Source: an uncultured Blautia sp.
GTDB lineage: Bacteria; Bacillota; Clostridia; Lachnospirales; Lachnospiraceae
Direction: 5' to 3'
Length of the DNA stretch: 36,012 bases
Assembly (NCBI GenBank): GCA_934371915.1
Contig: CAKROE010000017.1
Coordinates: 1-36,012 of the forward strand
The notes below the pieces were generated by a model that was not told the origin of the DNA, searched no databases, and worked only from the letters and a program-made list of their open reading frames with translations. The position numbers and the translations under genes are program-made. Positions 8,013-16,730 of the stretch are shown here, piece after piece. Every line of letters begins with the position of its first letter. Positions within the stretch are counted from its first letter, which is position 1.

Positions 8013-11000
8013 TTATTCTTCTACAAGCTGTTCAAGCTCTGTCAGAAGATCCGTGAGGGCCGTCAGCACATTTCCACTTCCCTCCGGTGTAAATAAAATC
8101 TTCGGTTCCTGCTCGTTTTTAAATTGCAGACCGCGTCTGTATTTCTGCATCAATGCCGGGATTCCGACCGGATTCAGTTTTGCATTTTCATACAGAGTAA
8201 TCTTCATATCTCTTCCGATCTGTTTGATTTCTGTCACATAGCAGCGGTGTGCAAGTGCTTTCATCCTCGCGATGGAAAGCAGGTTCATTACTGCCTTTGG
8301 CATCTCACCAAAACGATCCAGAAGCTCTTCCAGCATATCGTCATAATCCTGCTGCGTCTCAATCCCGGCGATTCGTTTGTAAATATCCAGCTTCTGATAT
8401 TCGTTGCTGATATAAGAATCCGGTATAAATGCATCCATATTCAGATCGATCGTTGTCTCGAAGTCCTCCATGGTATGAATACCCTTTGCTTCTTTGACTG
8501 CCTCGCTGAGCATCTTACAGTAAAGGTCATAACCAACCGCATTCATATGTCCATGCTGTTCCGCACCGAGAAGGTTTCCTGCACCTCGAAGCTCCAGATC
8601 ACGCATTGCGATTTTAAAGCCACTTCCGAGATCCGTATATTCACGAATCGCTGACAGTCGTTTTTCTGCAGTTTCTTTTAACATGGTATTTCTGCGGTAC
8701 ATCAGAAACGCATATGCCGTACGGTTTGACCGTCCGATTCTTCCGCGGAGCTGATAAAGCTGAGAAAGTCCATAACGGTCTGAATCATGAATGATCATAG
8801 TGTTTACATTGGAAATATCCAGTCCTGTCTCGATGATCGTAGTCGAAACCAGTACATCGATATCTCCGTTGATAAACGCAAACATAACAGCTTCAAGTTC
8901 ACGCTCACTCATCTGCCCGTGTGCAAAATCCACTCTCGCATCCGGAAGAAGTTTCGCGATTCTGGCTGCCACATCTGCTATATCATTGACACGGTTGTAC
9001 ACATAATATACCTGCCCGCCTCTTCGAAGTTCACGGTTAATTGCCTCACGGACGGTTTCTTCATCATACTCCATAACGTACGTCTGAATCGGTACACGAT
9101 CCATTGGCGGCTCTTCAAGGACACTCATATCACGGATACCGATCATGCTCATATGAAGGGTTCGCGGAATCGGTGTTGCCGTCAGTGTCAGTACGTCAAT
9201 GTCTTTTTTCAGCTGCTTGATTTTTTCTTTATGGGCCACACCGAAACGCTGTTCCTCATCAATGATCAAAAGACCGAGGTTCTTGTATTCTACATCCTTT
9301 GAAAGTACACGGTGCGTACCTATGACAATATCTACCTGCCCTTTCTTAAGATCTTCGATTGTTTTTTTCTGCTGTGCAGGTGTACGGAAACGACAGAGCA
9401 GGTCCACACGTACCGGAAACTCTTTCATTCGCTGAATAAAAGTATTATAAATCTGCTGTGCAAGAATCGTTGTAGGAACGAGATAGACTACCTGACGGCT
9501 CTCCTGCACCGCTTTAAATGCGGCACGAAGCGCAACCTCTGTCTTGCCGTAGCCGACATCCCCGCACACAAGACGATCCATGATCTTTGTACTTTCCATG
9601 TCCCGCTTCGTATCTTCGATAGCGGCAAGCTGATCCTCCGTCTCCTCATACGGGAACATCTCTTCAAACTCCCGCTGCCAGACAGTATCAGGGCCACAGA
9701 CATATCCTTCTTTTTCCTGACGGACTGCATAAAGCTCGACCAGTTCACGGGCAATGTTGCGAACTGCACCTTTGACCTTGGATTTGGTCTTTTTCCATTC
9801 CTGACCGCCAAGACGGTTCAGCTTCGGAGGCTTCGCAGTCTCTGCCCCGGAGTATTTCTGCAGTGCATCCAGCTGTGTTGCAAGAATATAAAGATTGCTT
9901 CCGTTTCGGTATTCGATCTTGATATAATCCTTCGCAACCTTATCGACGGCAACCTTTTCGATACCACGGTAGATACCGAGTCCATGTTTTTCATGGACAA
10001 CAAAATCACCGATCGACAGCTCTGAAAAGTCCTGAATACGCTTTCCGTTGTATTCTTTTTTCTTTTTACGTTTCTTCTGCTCTTTACCGAAAATATCTGT
10101 CTCTGTGATCACGGCAAATTTGACCATCGGATATTCAAATCCTTTTCGCGCATGGCCATAAACAACCATAATCTCGCCCGGTTCCAGAATACGATCCGAA
10201 TCCTGTCCGTAAAAAGCGCTTAAGCCTTCATCCTGCAGATCTTTTGCAAGACGTTCGGCACGGGTTCTTGATCCGGAAAGAAGCACGATCCGGTAACCCT
10301 CTTTTTTGTACTGCTTCAAATCCTTAACCAGAAGTTCAAAACTGCTCTGGTAAGAATTCATGGATTTTACGGTCAGATTAAACTGTCCTGTGATCTTCCA
10401 TCCGGATTTACGCGGATCAAGAAGTGAAAGCCCGATACAGTTACATCCATTGAGTTTTTTGCACAGTTCTTCCCAGGAACACATCCAGTTACCGGAAAGT
10501 GTCGTCTCGCCTTTTTCCTGACGGTTCCGGCAGCTCTGCTGAAATTCTTCTTCGACTGCCTTCGCATTTTCTTCCAGATGATTTAATTCATCCAGAAAGA
10601 GCATCGAATCTCCGTCTTTGAAATAGTCGATAAAAGTAACTCCGCCTTTTTCAATCGGCTGCTCTGCTGCCGGATAGATCATGATCTCATCCAGATTTTC
10701 CAGAGAACGCTGACTCTGCGCATCAAAGCTTCGAATGGAATCAATCTCATCTCCCCAGAGCTCGATTCGCCACGGATTTTCCTCAGTAAGAGAATAAATA
10801 TCAATGATACCGCCTCTTATTGAAAACTGTCCCGGCATCTCTACCTGTCCGACGCGCTCATATCCCATATGGACCAGTGCCGCTGTCAGTTTGTCCATAT
10901 CAAGACTGCTGTCATTACGGAAATGGATGAGCTGCTTTTCAATCTTTTCCAGCGGAAGCAGGTAATCCATACAGCCGTCAATACTGGTGACGACCGTGAT

Positions 11001-11339
11001 CTCCTCCTGTCGTTCCAAAAGGGCACGGATAACCTGCATACGCTGACGGATCAGAAGATTTCCGTGAATATCTGCCTGAAAGAAGAGCAGATCCTTTGCC
11101 GGATAATAATAGACTCGTCTGTCATAGAAACGATAATCCTCGTAAAGATCTTTTGCTGTCTTTTCATCTGCCGCAATTACCAGATGAGATGGAAAAAGCC
11201 CGGAAAGCCCATACATAAGATGAGCTTTCTGGGACTCTATACAACCACTGACTTCCAGAATTCCATGATTCTTTTTTGCCTGTTTTTCAATTTCTTCGAT
11301 CTCTGCAAGACCCTGCAGAGGCTGCAAAAATGTTTTCAT
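8013..11339 (-). CDS. mfd: Transcription-repair coupling factor
   Basis: Mfd is an ATP-dependent translocase that removes RNA polymerase stalled at DNA lesions and recruits UvrA. The 1108-aa length is close to the family norm. The N-terminal UvrB-like module is followed by the RNA polymerase-interaction domain ([18 protein letters not shown]). The RecG-like helicase motor carries Walker [10 protein letters not shown] at residues 593-601, DEEQRFG near 695, TATPIPRTL, and the QLRGRIGR motif VI. The C-terminal TRCF domain is present. The start ATG overlaps the pth stop codon (ATGA), so pth-mfd are translationally coupled, an arrangement common in Firmicutes. No defect is apparent. Confidence 0.98.
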   Translation of the reverse strand: MKTFLQPLQGLAEIEEIEKQAKKNHGILEVSGCIESQKAHLMYGLSGLFPSHLVIAADEKTAKDLYEDYRFYDRRVYYYPAKDLLFFQADIHGNLLIRQRMQVIRALLERQEEITVVTSIDGCMDYLLPLEKIEKQLIHFRNDSSLDMDKLTAALVHMGYERVGQVEMPGQFSIRGGIIDIYSLTEENPWRIELWGDEIDSIRSFDAQSQRSLENLDEIMIYPAAEQPIEKGGVTFIDYFKDGDSMLFLDELNHLEENAKAVEEEFQQSCRNRQEKGETTLSGNWMCSWEELCKKLNGCNCIGLSLLDPRKSGWKITGQFNLTVKSMNSYQSSFELLVKDLKQYKKEGYRIVLLSGSRTRAERLAKDLQDEGLSAFYGQDSDRILEPGEIMVVYGHARKGFEYPMVKFAVITETDIFGKEQKKRKKKKEYNGKRIQDFSELSIGDFVVHEKHGLGIYRGIEKVAVDKVAKDYIKIEYRNGSNLYILATQLDALQKYSGAETAKPPKLNRLGGQEWKKTKSKVKGAVRNIARELVELYAVRQEKEGYVCGPDTVWQREFEEMFPYEETEDQLAAIEDTKRDMESTKIMDRLVCGDVGYGKTEVALRAAFKAVQESRQVVYLVPTTILAQQIYNTFIQRMKEFPVRVDLLCRFRTPAQQKKTIEDLKKGQVDIVIGTHRVLSKDVEYKNLGLLIIDEEQRFGVAHKEKIKQLKKDIDVLTLTATPIPRTLHMSMIGIRDMSVLEEPPMDRVPIQTYVMEYDEETVREAINRELRRGGQVYYVYNRVNDIADVAARIAKLLPDARVDFAHGQMSERELEAVMFAFINGDIDVLVSTTIIETGLDISNVNTMIIHDSDRYGLSQLYQLRGRIGRSNRTAYAFLMYRRNTMLKETAEKRLSAIREYTDLGSGFKIAMRDLELRGAGNLLGAEQHGHMNAVGYDLYCKMLSEAVKEAKGIHTMEDFETTIDLNMDAFIPDSYISNEYQKLDIYKRIAGIETQQDYDDMLEELLDRFGEMPKAVMNLLSIARMKALAHRCYVTEIKQIGRDMKITLYENAKLNPVGIPALMQKYRRGLQFKNEQEPKILFTPEGSGNVLTALTDLLTELEQLVEE

Positions 11340-11914
11340 ACATTCCCCGTTTTCTTGTTATACTCGTTCATGGCTGCATCCACATTGTCCGTCAGGATCA
11401 GTTCGACCGCTTTACATGCTCTTTCCTGCGCTTCTTCGATAAGAGCACGGTCTTCCTTATCAAATCTTCCCAGCACATAGTCAGCCAGATCCCAGCCCTT
11501 TGGCTTTGCACCAACACCAACCTTGATACGCACAAAGTTCTGTGTTCCGAGCTGCTGTATGATATGTTTGATTCCGTTATGACCGCCCGCACTGCCTTTT
11601 TTGCGGATGCGGAGCTGTCCCGGATCAAGGTCAATGTCATCATAAATGACGATCATCTCTGTCTCCGGATCGATCTTGAAGTAGTTTGCCATCTCCCGGA
11701 TCGGTCCGCCGCTTAAGTTCATATAGGAAAGCGGTTTCATCAGAATCACCGGCTGTCCGCCGATTCTTCCTTTTCCGTACATGGCATTAAATTTCACGCC
11801 TGCCTGCGGAACCTGATATTCTTCCACAAGCTTGTCTATTACATCAAATCCCATATTATGGCGTGTCGCTTCATACTGCCTTCCGGGATTTCCCAAACCT
11901 ACGATCAGATACAT
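11336..11914 (-). CDS. pth: Peptidyl-tRNA hydrolase
   Basis: A 192-aa enzyme that cleaves peptidyl-tRNA released from stalled ribosomes and recycles the tRNA. The N-terminus MYLIVGLGNPGRQYEATRHN contains the family signature with the catalytic histidine at residue 19. KPLSYMNLSG, IYDDIDLDPG (catalytic-site Asp) and GSAGGHNGIKHI are all intact. Length is typical. It overlaps mfd by 4 bp and lies 18 bp after the COG0523-TIGR03943 fusion gene, so it may be read from the same transcript as the metallochaperone genes. Confidence 0.97.
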   Translation of the reverse strand: MYLIVGLGNPGRQYEATRHNMGFDVIDKLVEEYQVPQAGVKFNAMYGKGRIGGQPVILMKPLSYMNLSGGPIREMANYFKIDPETEMIVIYDDIDLDPGQLRIRKKGSAGGHNGIKHIIQQLGTQNFVRIKVGVGAKPKGWDLADYVLGRFDKEDRALIEEAQERACKAVELILTDNVDAAMNEYNKKTGNV

Positions 11915-11932
11915 TGTTATTTCCTCACTGTG

Positions 11933-12886
11933 TTAATTAAAGTAAACCATCTCATCTGCCAGCGGTTCACAGGTTTCCACGTATTCTGCATCCAGAACAA
12001 TCCCCTCTTCACCCTGGTATTCGTTGCGCTTCTCAATACCGACTTTTGCAGTGACTTCTACCCACTGTCCTGCTGTAAGCTTCGGTGCATAAGCACTCTT
12101 GCACACATAGCCGAGGAAAGTCGTATCGTCCGCACAGCAGGTCATAGCTGTACGTCCCGGAACAAAGAATTTACTTCCCATTCCGCGCGGTTTCATAACT
12201 CTTGCTTTGAATTTGACGGTTTTACCCTCGTAATTTTCCGGATGATCCATCGCATCAACAAACCAGATACCATAATCTTCAGGCAGGATCTCGATAACCG
12301 GTGCGTTCATATCGAACGGCATCTCATCCTGGAAAATATCACCAAGCTCACCCTCTTCATCCTCAAAAATGACTTCGGCGCTCTGATTGGCGACTTTAAT
12401 TCCACGGCGGTAAGTCGGAAGCGGATCTTCTTTCTTGCAGCGGTTAAAGATAACCATATCTGTATTTTTGATCATATCCATAAAAATGGATTTCATGTTT
12501 GCCATATACATCTGGAAAGTGCTGCCATCGACACATGTGATCTGCTGCTCAACTCCCCAGCCTTTCGGAAGCTGCATTTTTTCAAAATTGCTTACCAGCC
12601 ACATGCCATTATATTCTATGATGACACGCTCCGGCTGATGAAGAATATCCATTGCAACAAGGCGGTCTGTTGTAAAATCTTCTTCGTTTTCGATGACTTC
12701 CACAACCGTATTGTTTGCTTTCAGAATTGCCGGATCATATTCTTCTTCACCTTCTTCACAGAGGATCAGAAGTGTCTTTCCATCTGTGTGAAAATAGTCC
12801 TGCTGGATCGTGAAGCTTAAGAACGATGTTTTACCGCTCTCCAGAAAACCGGTCATTAAATAAATCGGTACTGTAATTTCATTCAT
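11933..12886 (-). CDS. COG0523-like GTPase fused to a TIGR03943/DUF1980-like C-terminal domain
   Basis: A 317-aa protein. The N-terminal half (about 1-180) resembles a CobW/COG0523 P-loop GTPase, with Walker A GFLESGKTS at residues 13-21. It lacks the CxCC metal-binding motif and the ENEFGE segment (here CEEGEEEYDP). From about 190 the sequence (FKARVMKPRGMGSKFF, then FVPGRTAMTCCADD, GYVCKS, GQWVEVTAKV) resembles the C-terminal domain of TIGR03943/YcgQ-type proteins, normally partnered with YcgR-type permeases. It lies 21 bp downstream of the His-rich COG0523 gene. A role in metal delivery or its regulation is inferred from both domains and the neighbour. Confidence is good for the GTPase part and moderate for the fused domain. 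Confidence 0.75.
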   Translation of the reverse strand: MNEITVPIYLMTGFLESGKTSFLSFTIQQDYFHTDGKTLLILCEEGEEEYDPAILKANNTVVEVIENEEDFTTDRLVAMDILHQPERVIIEYNGMWLVSNFEKMQLPKGWGVEQQITCVDGSTFQMYMANMKSIFMDMIKNTDMVIFNRCKKEDPLPTYRRGIKVANQSAEVIFEDEEGELGDIFQDEMPFDMNAPVIEILPEDYGIWFVDAMDHPENYEGKTVKFKARVMKPRGMGSKFFVPGRTAMTCCADDTTFLGYVCKSAYAPKLTAGQWVEVTAKVGIEKRNEYQGEEGIVLDAEYVETCEPLADEMVYFN

Positions 12887-12907
12887 GATCTGTATTATCC
12901 TCCATCA

Positions 12908-14056
12908 TTACAGGCCAAAAAGTTCAGCCAGTTTGTCCTCTTTCAGTTTGGATCCGATTACGCAGAGACGGCCTGTGTATTCCGGTGCACCTTCACGGAT
13001 TTCTGTTTCTTCCGGAACCATATCAAAGTAGATCCATGTTCCGTCTTCTGCCGGAAGCATACCCTTTGCACGAAGGATGATTCCGTACTCGTCTGATGCA
13101 GAAAGAGCTTCAAGCATCTTTTCAAGGTTTTCTCTTGTAAATTTCCTGATCGTCTCACGGCCCCAGCTTGTAAATACCTCATCTGCATGATGATGGTGAT
13201 GGTCATGATGATCGTGTCCACATCCACATTCATGGTCATGATCATGATGATGCTCATGCTCTTCGTGATCGTGATGATGATGCTCATGCTCTTCGTGATC
13301 GTGGTCATGTCCACAGCCGCATTCATGGTCATGGTCGTGATGATGCTCATGTTCCTCATGGTCGTGATCATGATGGTGATGTTCACCATGTTCATGTACA
13401 TGTCCGCATTCCGGGCATACTTCCTCTTCTTCCATCAGTTCCTGCGCAAGAGATACCGGATGTTCCATAACATCGAGAAGTTTCTTTCCGTCCAGTTTTT
13501 CGATCGGAGTCGTGATGATTGCAGCTTTTGCATTAATCTCACGGAGAAGTTCCAGCGCAGCCTGTGCTTTCGCTTCATCTACGATATCTGTACGGCTCAT
13601 GATGATTGCTCCGGCATATTCTACCTGATTGTTGAAGAACTCACCAAAGTTTCTCATATACATTTTGCATTTCTTTGCATCAACAACAGTTGTGTAGCTG
13701 TTCAGTACAAGTCCTGTCTCTTCTTCTACACCCTGTACTGCTTTGATAACATCAGATAATTTGCCGACACCGGATGGCTCAATCAGGATTCGGTCCGGAT
13801 GATATTTGCTGATTACTTCTTTGAGAGATGCACCAAAATCACCAACCAGTGAACAGCAGATACATCCTGAATTCATTTCGCGGATCTGAATTCCTGCTTC
13901 TTTCAGGAAGCCACCGTCAATACCGATTTCACCGAATTCATTTTCGATCAGTACGACCTGCTCGCCCTGAAATGCGTCTTTCAGAAGCTTTTTGATCAGT
14001 GTTGTTTTACCGGCTCCAAGAAATCCGGAAATAATGTCAATTTTCGTTTTTTCCAT
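12908..14056 (-). CDS. CobW/COG0523 GTP-dependent metallochaperone with His-rich region
   Basis: A 382-aa G3E-family GTPase thought to deliver metal, often Zn, to client enzymes. The start at 14056 is preferred (GAGG 10 nt upstream); an in-frame start at 14089 has no site. Walker A GFLGAGKTT is at residues 11-19, ENEFGEIGID at 38-47, and the metal-binding CxCC (SGCICC) at 65-68. Residues about 218-290 are a His/Asp/Glu-rich metal-binding stretch with two CGCGHDH elements. The CobW C-terminal domain follows (about 300-380, ILRAKGML, TWIYFDMVP). Zinc-limitation control would be expected for the family, but no clear Zur box was found. The fused COG0523 gene, pth and mfd follow on the same strand. 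Confidence 0.92.
   Translation of the reverse strand: MEKTKIDIISGFLGAGKTTLIKKLLKDAFQGEQVVLIENEFGEIGIDGGFLKEAGIQIREMNSGCICCSLVGDFGASLKEVISKYHPDRILIEPSGVGKLSDVIKAVQGVEEETGLVLNSYTTVVDAKKCKMYMRNFGEFFNNQVEYAGAIIMSRTDIVDEAKAQAALELLREINAKAAIITTPIEKLDGKKLLDVMEHPVSLAQELMEEEEVCPECGHVHEHGEHHHHDHDHEEHEHHHDHDHECGCGHDHDHEEHEHHHHDHEEHEHHHDHDHECGCGHDHHDHHHHHADEVFTSWGRETIRKFTRENLEKMLEALSASDEYGIILRAKGMLPAEDGTWIYFDMVPEETEIREGAPEYTGRLCVIGSKLKEDKLAELFGL
13180..13400 (-). repeat. Degenerate repeats encoding the His-rich metal-binding region
   Basis: CAT/GAT/GAG-rich coding sequence with two long near-identical copies of a unit encoding EEHEHHHDHDHECGCGHDH. Expansion or contraction by slippage is plausible. It also creates spurious Met-rich frames on the plus strand. 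Confidence 0.85.
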
Positions 14057-14137
14057 AATTGCATTTCCTCTCTTTCTGCCCGAAGACAAAGTAACTCTTG
14101 TTTATTTGTTTTATGTCACTAACTCATAACGTAATTT

Positions 14138-14165
14138 AACCAGGAGGCATTCATACCCCCTGGTT
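14138..14165. terminator. Hairpin between the 77-aa gene and the His-rich COG0523 gene
   Basis: AACCAGGAGG (14138-14147) pairs with CCCCCTGGTT (14156-14165) with one mismatch and an 8-nt loop. No T-run follows in either direction. It could be the end of the 77-aa gene transcript or a regulatory hairpin in the COG0523 leader. Confidence 0.5.
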
Positions 14166-14200
14166 ATAGTGTCCACAGAGACTCTTATTATTCATTAAGA

Positions 14201-14434
14201 TCAGCCATTGATCATGAAGCTGAGAAGTTTGTCGATGTCTTCTTTCTCATATGCAACAATCTCAAGTTCCGGGATTTCTCCGCCTGAGAAAATGTTTGCA
14301 AGAGATACATACTGGGAAAGTTTGGATTTGAGGTTCAGTCTGTCTCCTTCACCTGTTACCAGCTCTACCTTACCGCTGCAGCTATCTACTACTTCGAAGA
14401 ATTTTTCAATGTCTTTAATATTGGATACTTTCAT
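14201..14434 (-). CDS. Conserved-looking 77-aa protein of unknown function
   Basis: A small soluble acidic protein starting MKVSNIKDIEKFFEVVDSC. It is predicted to alternate helix and strand, without Cys pairs, membrane segments or a signal peptide. The residues LVTGEGDRLNLKSKLSQYV look like a beta-hairpin followed by a helix. It is very likely real: a clear AAGGAG site lies 8 nt before the ATG and a near-consensus promoter lies upstream. It forms a single-gene unit between glgB and the metallochaperone genes. I recognise no family and assign no function. Confidence 0.75.
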   Translation of the reverse strand: MKVSNIKDIEKFFEVVDSCSGKVELVTGEGDRLNLKSKLSQYVSLANIFSGGEIPELEIVAYEKEDIDKLLSFMING

Positions 14435-14509
14435 TTTTGTTTCTCCTTTCAGAATTTTATTATTTAAATTATATATTTCTTAGCTATCTCATACCTTTCG
14501 GTCGCGTTC

Positions 14510-14538
14510 AGTATAACCTATCTTCACAGAAAAAGCAA
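14510..14538 (-). promoter_or_regulatory. Promoter of the 77-aa gene
   Basis: -35 TTGCTT (14538-14533), 17-nt spacer and -10 TATACT (14515-14510) on the minus strand, about 75 nt before the start codon. Confidence 0.72.
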
Positions 14539-14589
14539 TGGCTTTTACATACAATTAACCAATGATTTCAACCCCTCTTTTGTACAGGA

Positions 14590-16476
14590 TTAATAAGTAA
14601 ATACTGCAACTCCGTATCCCGGGAGAGAATAATTGAACGAATATTCTCTGTGATCGCATTCCTGTTCTTCTGCTTTGAAAATCTTTGGTTTGTCGAGGAG
14701 TCCGTTTTCATCCATGATCAGCTTGTACTGTTTTTTCTTCGGAACACCTACACGATAGTCTGGTCTGTCGACCGGTGTGTAGTTTACCACAAACAGAAGG
14801 TTGTTTCGCTTCGTCGGTGATTTTCTTATCAGGCTGAAAATGCTTCTGTATGCATCATCCGCATTGATCCATTCAAAACCTTCCGGATCGTTATCCGCAG
14901 CATATAATGCCGGGTACTTCGTATACATATGAAGAAGTGTCTTCACAAAATTCTGAAGATCCTGATGCTTTTCTTCTTTCAGGAGATACCAGTCAAGTTC
15001 TCTCTCCTCACTCCATTCACGGAGCTGACCGAACTCCTGCCCCATAAACAGAAGTTTCTTGCCCGGATGGAACAGCATAAATGCATATGCAGCTTTCAGA
15101 TTACGGAACTTATCATCCGGATATCCGGGCATCTTGTTGAGCATCGAGCATTTCAGATGAACGACCTCATCATGAGAAATAACAAGTACATAATTTTCAC
15201 TGTATGCATACGTCATGGAGAAAGTCATCTTATTGTGATTATCTTTACGGAAATACGGATCCAGTTTCATGTATTCAAGGAAATCGTTCATCCATCCCAT
15301 GTTCCACTTCAGCGAGAAACCGAGTCCACCGTCCTCTGCCTTACCGGTAACCTGCGGCCATGCCGTTGATTCCTCTGCGATCATGACAGTACCATGATTC
15401 CTGCCAAGCACAACTGTATTCAGATGTTTGAAAAATTCGATTGCTTCGAGATTTTTGTTGTCACCATATTTATTGGCAACCCATTCGCCATCCTTCTTTC
15501 CGTAATCCAGATACAGCATGGATGCAACCGCATCGACACGCAGACCGTCTACGTGGCATTCCTCTATCCAGAAAAGCGCATTGGCGATCAGGAAATTTTT
15601 GACCTCCGGCCGGCCGTAGTTGTAAATCTTCGTTCCCCAATCCGGGTGCTCTCCCTGTCTCGGGTCTTCATGTTCATAAACAGCCGTTCCGTCAAAGTTT
15701 GCAAGTCCGTGTGCATCCTTCGGGAAATGTGCCGGAACCCAGTCAAGAATAACACCTATCTTGTTGCGATGAAGATAATCAATCATATATTTGAAATCTT
15801 CTGCTGTTCCGTAGCGGGAAGTCGGTGCATAATAACCGGTTACCTGATAGCCCCAGGAGCCGTCAAACGGATGCTCTGCAATTCCCATCAGTTCGACATG
15901 AGTATAGCCCATTTTCTTCACATAAGCAGCCAGCTCATGTGCCAGTTCACGATAATTGTAAAAGCCCGGATCGTCCTCATCCTTTGCTTCATGTTTCTTC
16001 CATGAACCGGGATGAACTTCATAAATTGCCATCGGACTCTTTTTCTCATTAAATTCCGGACGGTGTTTCATCCAGGTGGTATCTTTCCATTTATAACTGG
16101 AAATATCTGTAATTCTGGATGCGGTTCCCGGACGAAGCTCCGCTTCATTGCCATATGGATCGGCTTTGTAAATTTCCTCACCGTGATAACCGATAATATA
16201 AAACTTATAAAGGTCACCAATCTTTGCCTCAGGTATAAAAGTCTCATAGACTCCGATTGGTCCTGTCTTCTGCATCGGGTTCTTCTGAATATCCCATTCA
16301 TTAAATTCACCCACTACAGAAACAGATCTGGCATTCGGTGCCCACACCGCAAAATAGACACCTTTTTTGCGTCCCCGCATCGTAGGATGCGCTCCGAGCT
16401 TTTTATAAATGTCGTAATGGGTTCCCTGTCCGAACAGATACTGATCCAGCTCTGTAAACTGCAACTTCTCTCCCAT
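14590..16476 (-). CDS. glgB: 1,4-alpha-glucan branching enzyme
   Basis: A 628-aa GH13 enzyme that introduces alpha-1,6 branches into glycogen. Residues about 20-120 are the CBM48-type domain (VYFAVWAPNARSVSVVGEFN). The catalytic barrel includes GYQVTGYYAPTSRYG, the nucleophile motif GLRVDAV with D315, acid/base E368 in AEEST, and SHDEVVH. The C-terminal beta domain ends GYGVAVFTY. Length is normal. The start follows GGGAGG. The gene stands alone with a near-consensus promoter and a hairpin leader; no other glycogen genes are in the window. Confidence 0.97.
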   Translation of the reverse strand: MGEKLQFTELDQYLFGQGTHYDIYKKLGAHPTMRGRKKGVYFAVWAPNARSVSVVGEFNEWDIQKNPMQKTGPIGVYETFIPEAKIGDLYKFYIIGYHGEEIYKADPYGNEAELRPGTASRITDISSYKWKDTTWMKHRPEFNEKKSPMAIYEVHPGSWKKHEAKDEDDPGFYNYRELAHELAAYVKKMGYTHVELMGIAEHPFDGSWGYQVTGYYAPTSRYGTAEDFKYMIDYLHRNKIGVILDWVPAHFPKDAHGLANFDGTAVYEHEDPRQGEHPDWGTKIYNYGRPEVKNFLIANALFWIEECHVDGLRVDAVASMLYLDYGKKDGEWVANKYGDNKNLEAIEFFKHLNTVVLGRNHGTVMIAEESTAWPQVTGKAEDGGLGFSLKWNMGWMNDFLEYMKLDPYFRKDNHNKMTFSMTYAYSENYVLVISHDEVVHLKCSMLNKMPGYPDDKFRNLKAAYAFMLFHPGKKLLFMGQEFGQLREWSEERELDWYLLKEEKHQDLQNFVKTLLHMYTKYPALYAADNDPEGFEWINADDAYRSIFSLIRKSPTKRNNLLFVVNYTPVDRPDYRVGVPKKKQYKLIMDENGLLDKPKIFKAEEQECDHREYSFNYSLPGYGVAVFTY

Positions 16477-16523
16477 TCAAACGTACCTCCCTTAATTGTT
16501 AATTTGTTACTTTCTGATTCTTC

Positions 16524-16553
16524 ATCGGCATTATGCACATGATTAATGCCGAT
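16524..16553 (-). promoter_or_regulatory. Perfect 10-bp stem hairpin in the glgB leader
   Basis: ATCGGCATTA and TAATGCCGAT form a perfect inverted repeat around a 10-nt loop. It lies between the predicted start of transcription (near 16568) and the ribosome binding site. No T-run follows, so a simple terminator is unlikely. Confidence 0.55.
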
Positions 16554-16574
16554 CTTTCGTATTTTTATAGACAC

Positions 16575-16603
16575 ATTATACCAATCCATATAGTTCCCGT
16601 CAA
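16575..16603 (-). promoter_or_regulatory. Promoter of glgB
   Basis: -35 TTGACG (16603-16598), 17-nt spacer, -10 TATAAT (16580-16575): nearly consensus SigA. The leader is about 90 nt long. Confidence 0.85.
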
Positions 16604-16647
16604 TTAAAACAACAAGAAGTCTGTAAGAAAAAAATTACAGAAAACGT

Positions 16648-16710
16648 AAAAAAAGAGAACTTGTCCGGCAGGAACGTATCGGTACTTCCCTGCCATTCAT
16701 GTCCTCTTTT
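16648..16710 (-). terminator. Rho-independent terminator of the NodB deacetylase gene
   Basis: Read on the minus strand, AAAAGAGGAC and GGCAGGGAA pair with TTCCTGCC and GTTCTCTTTT through a long imperfect stem that ends in a run of seven T. It lies about 20 nt after the deacetylase stop codon. Confidence 0.85.
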
Positions 16711-16730
16711 GTAAGTTACTTTATTTCATA

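Noticed and set aside
11858..12820. A 320-codon open frame on the plus strand opposite the COG0523-TIGR03943 gene
   Set aside because: It is antisense to a well-supported gene, has no ribosome binding site, and its composition (many Cys, His, Phe, Ile) is typical of a shadow frame.
13180..13400. Possible CRISPR-like or tandem repeat array
   Set aside because: The repeats are in frame, encode the His-rich region, and have no unique spacers of regular length.
13187..13759. A Met/Val-rich plus-strand frame
   Set aside because: It is the complement of the His-rich CAT/GAT repeats in the metallochaperone gene, an artefact of composition.
14057..14137. A Zur box upstream of the His-rich metallochaperone
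   Set aside because: AT-rich partial dyads occur (TAACGTAATTTAAC region), but none matches a Zur site well enough.
14536..14556. Short AAAAGC/GCTTTT hairpin after glgB as its terminator
   Set aside because: The stem is only 6 bp and overlaps the -35 box of the next gene, so it is too weak to call.
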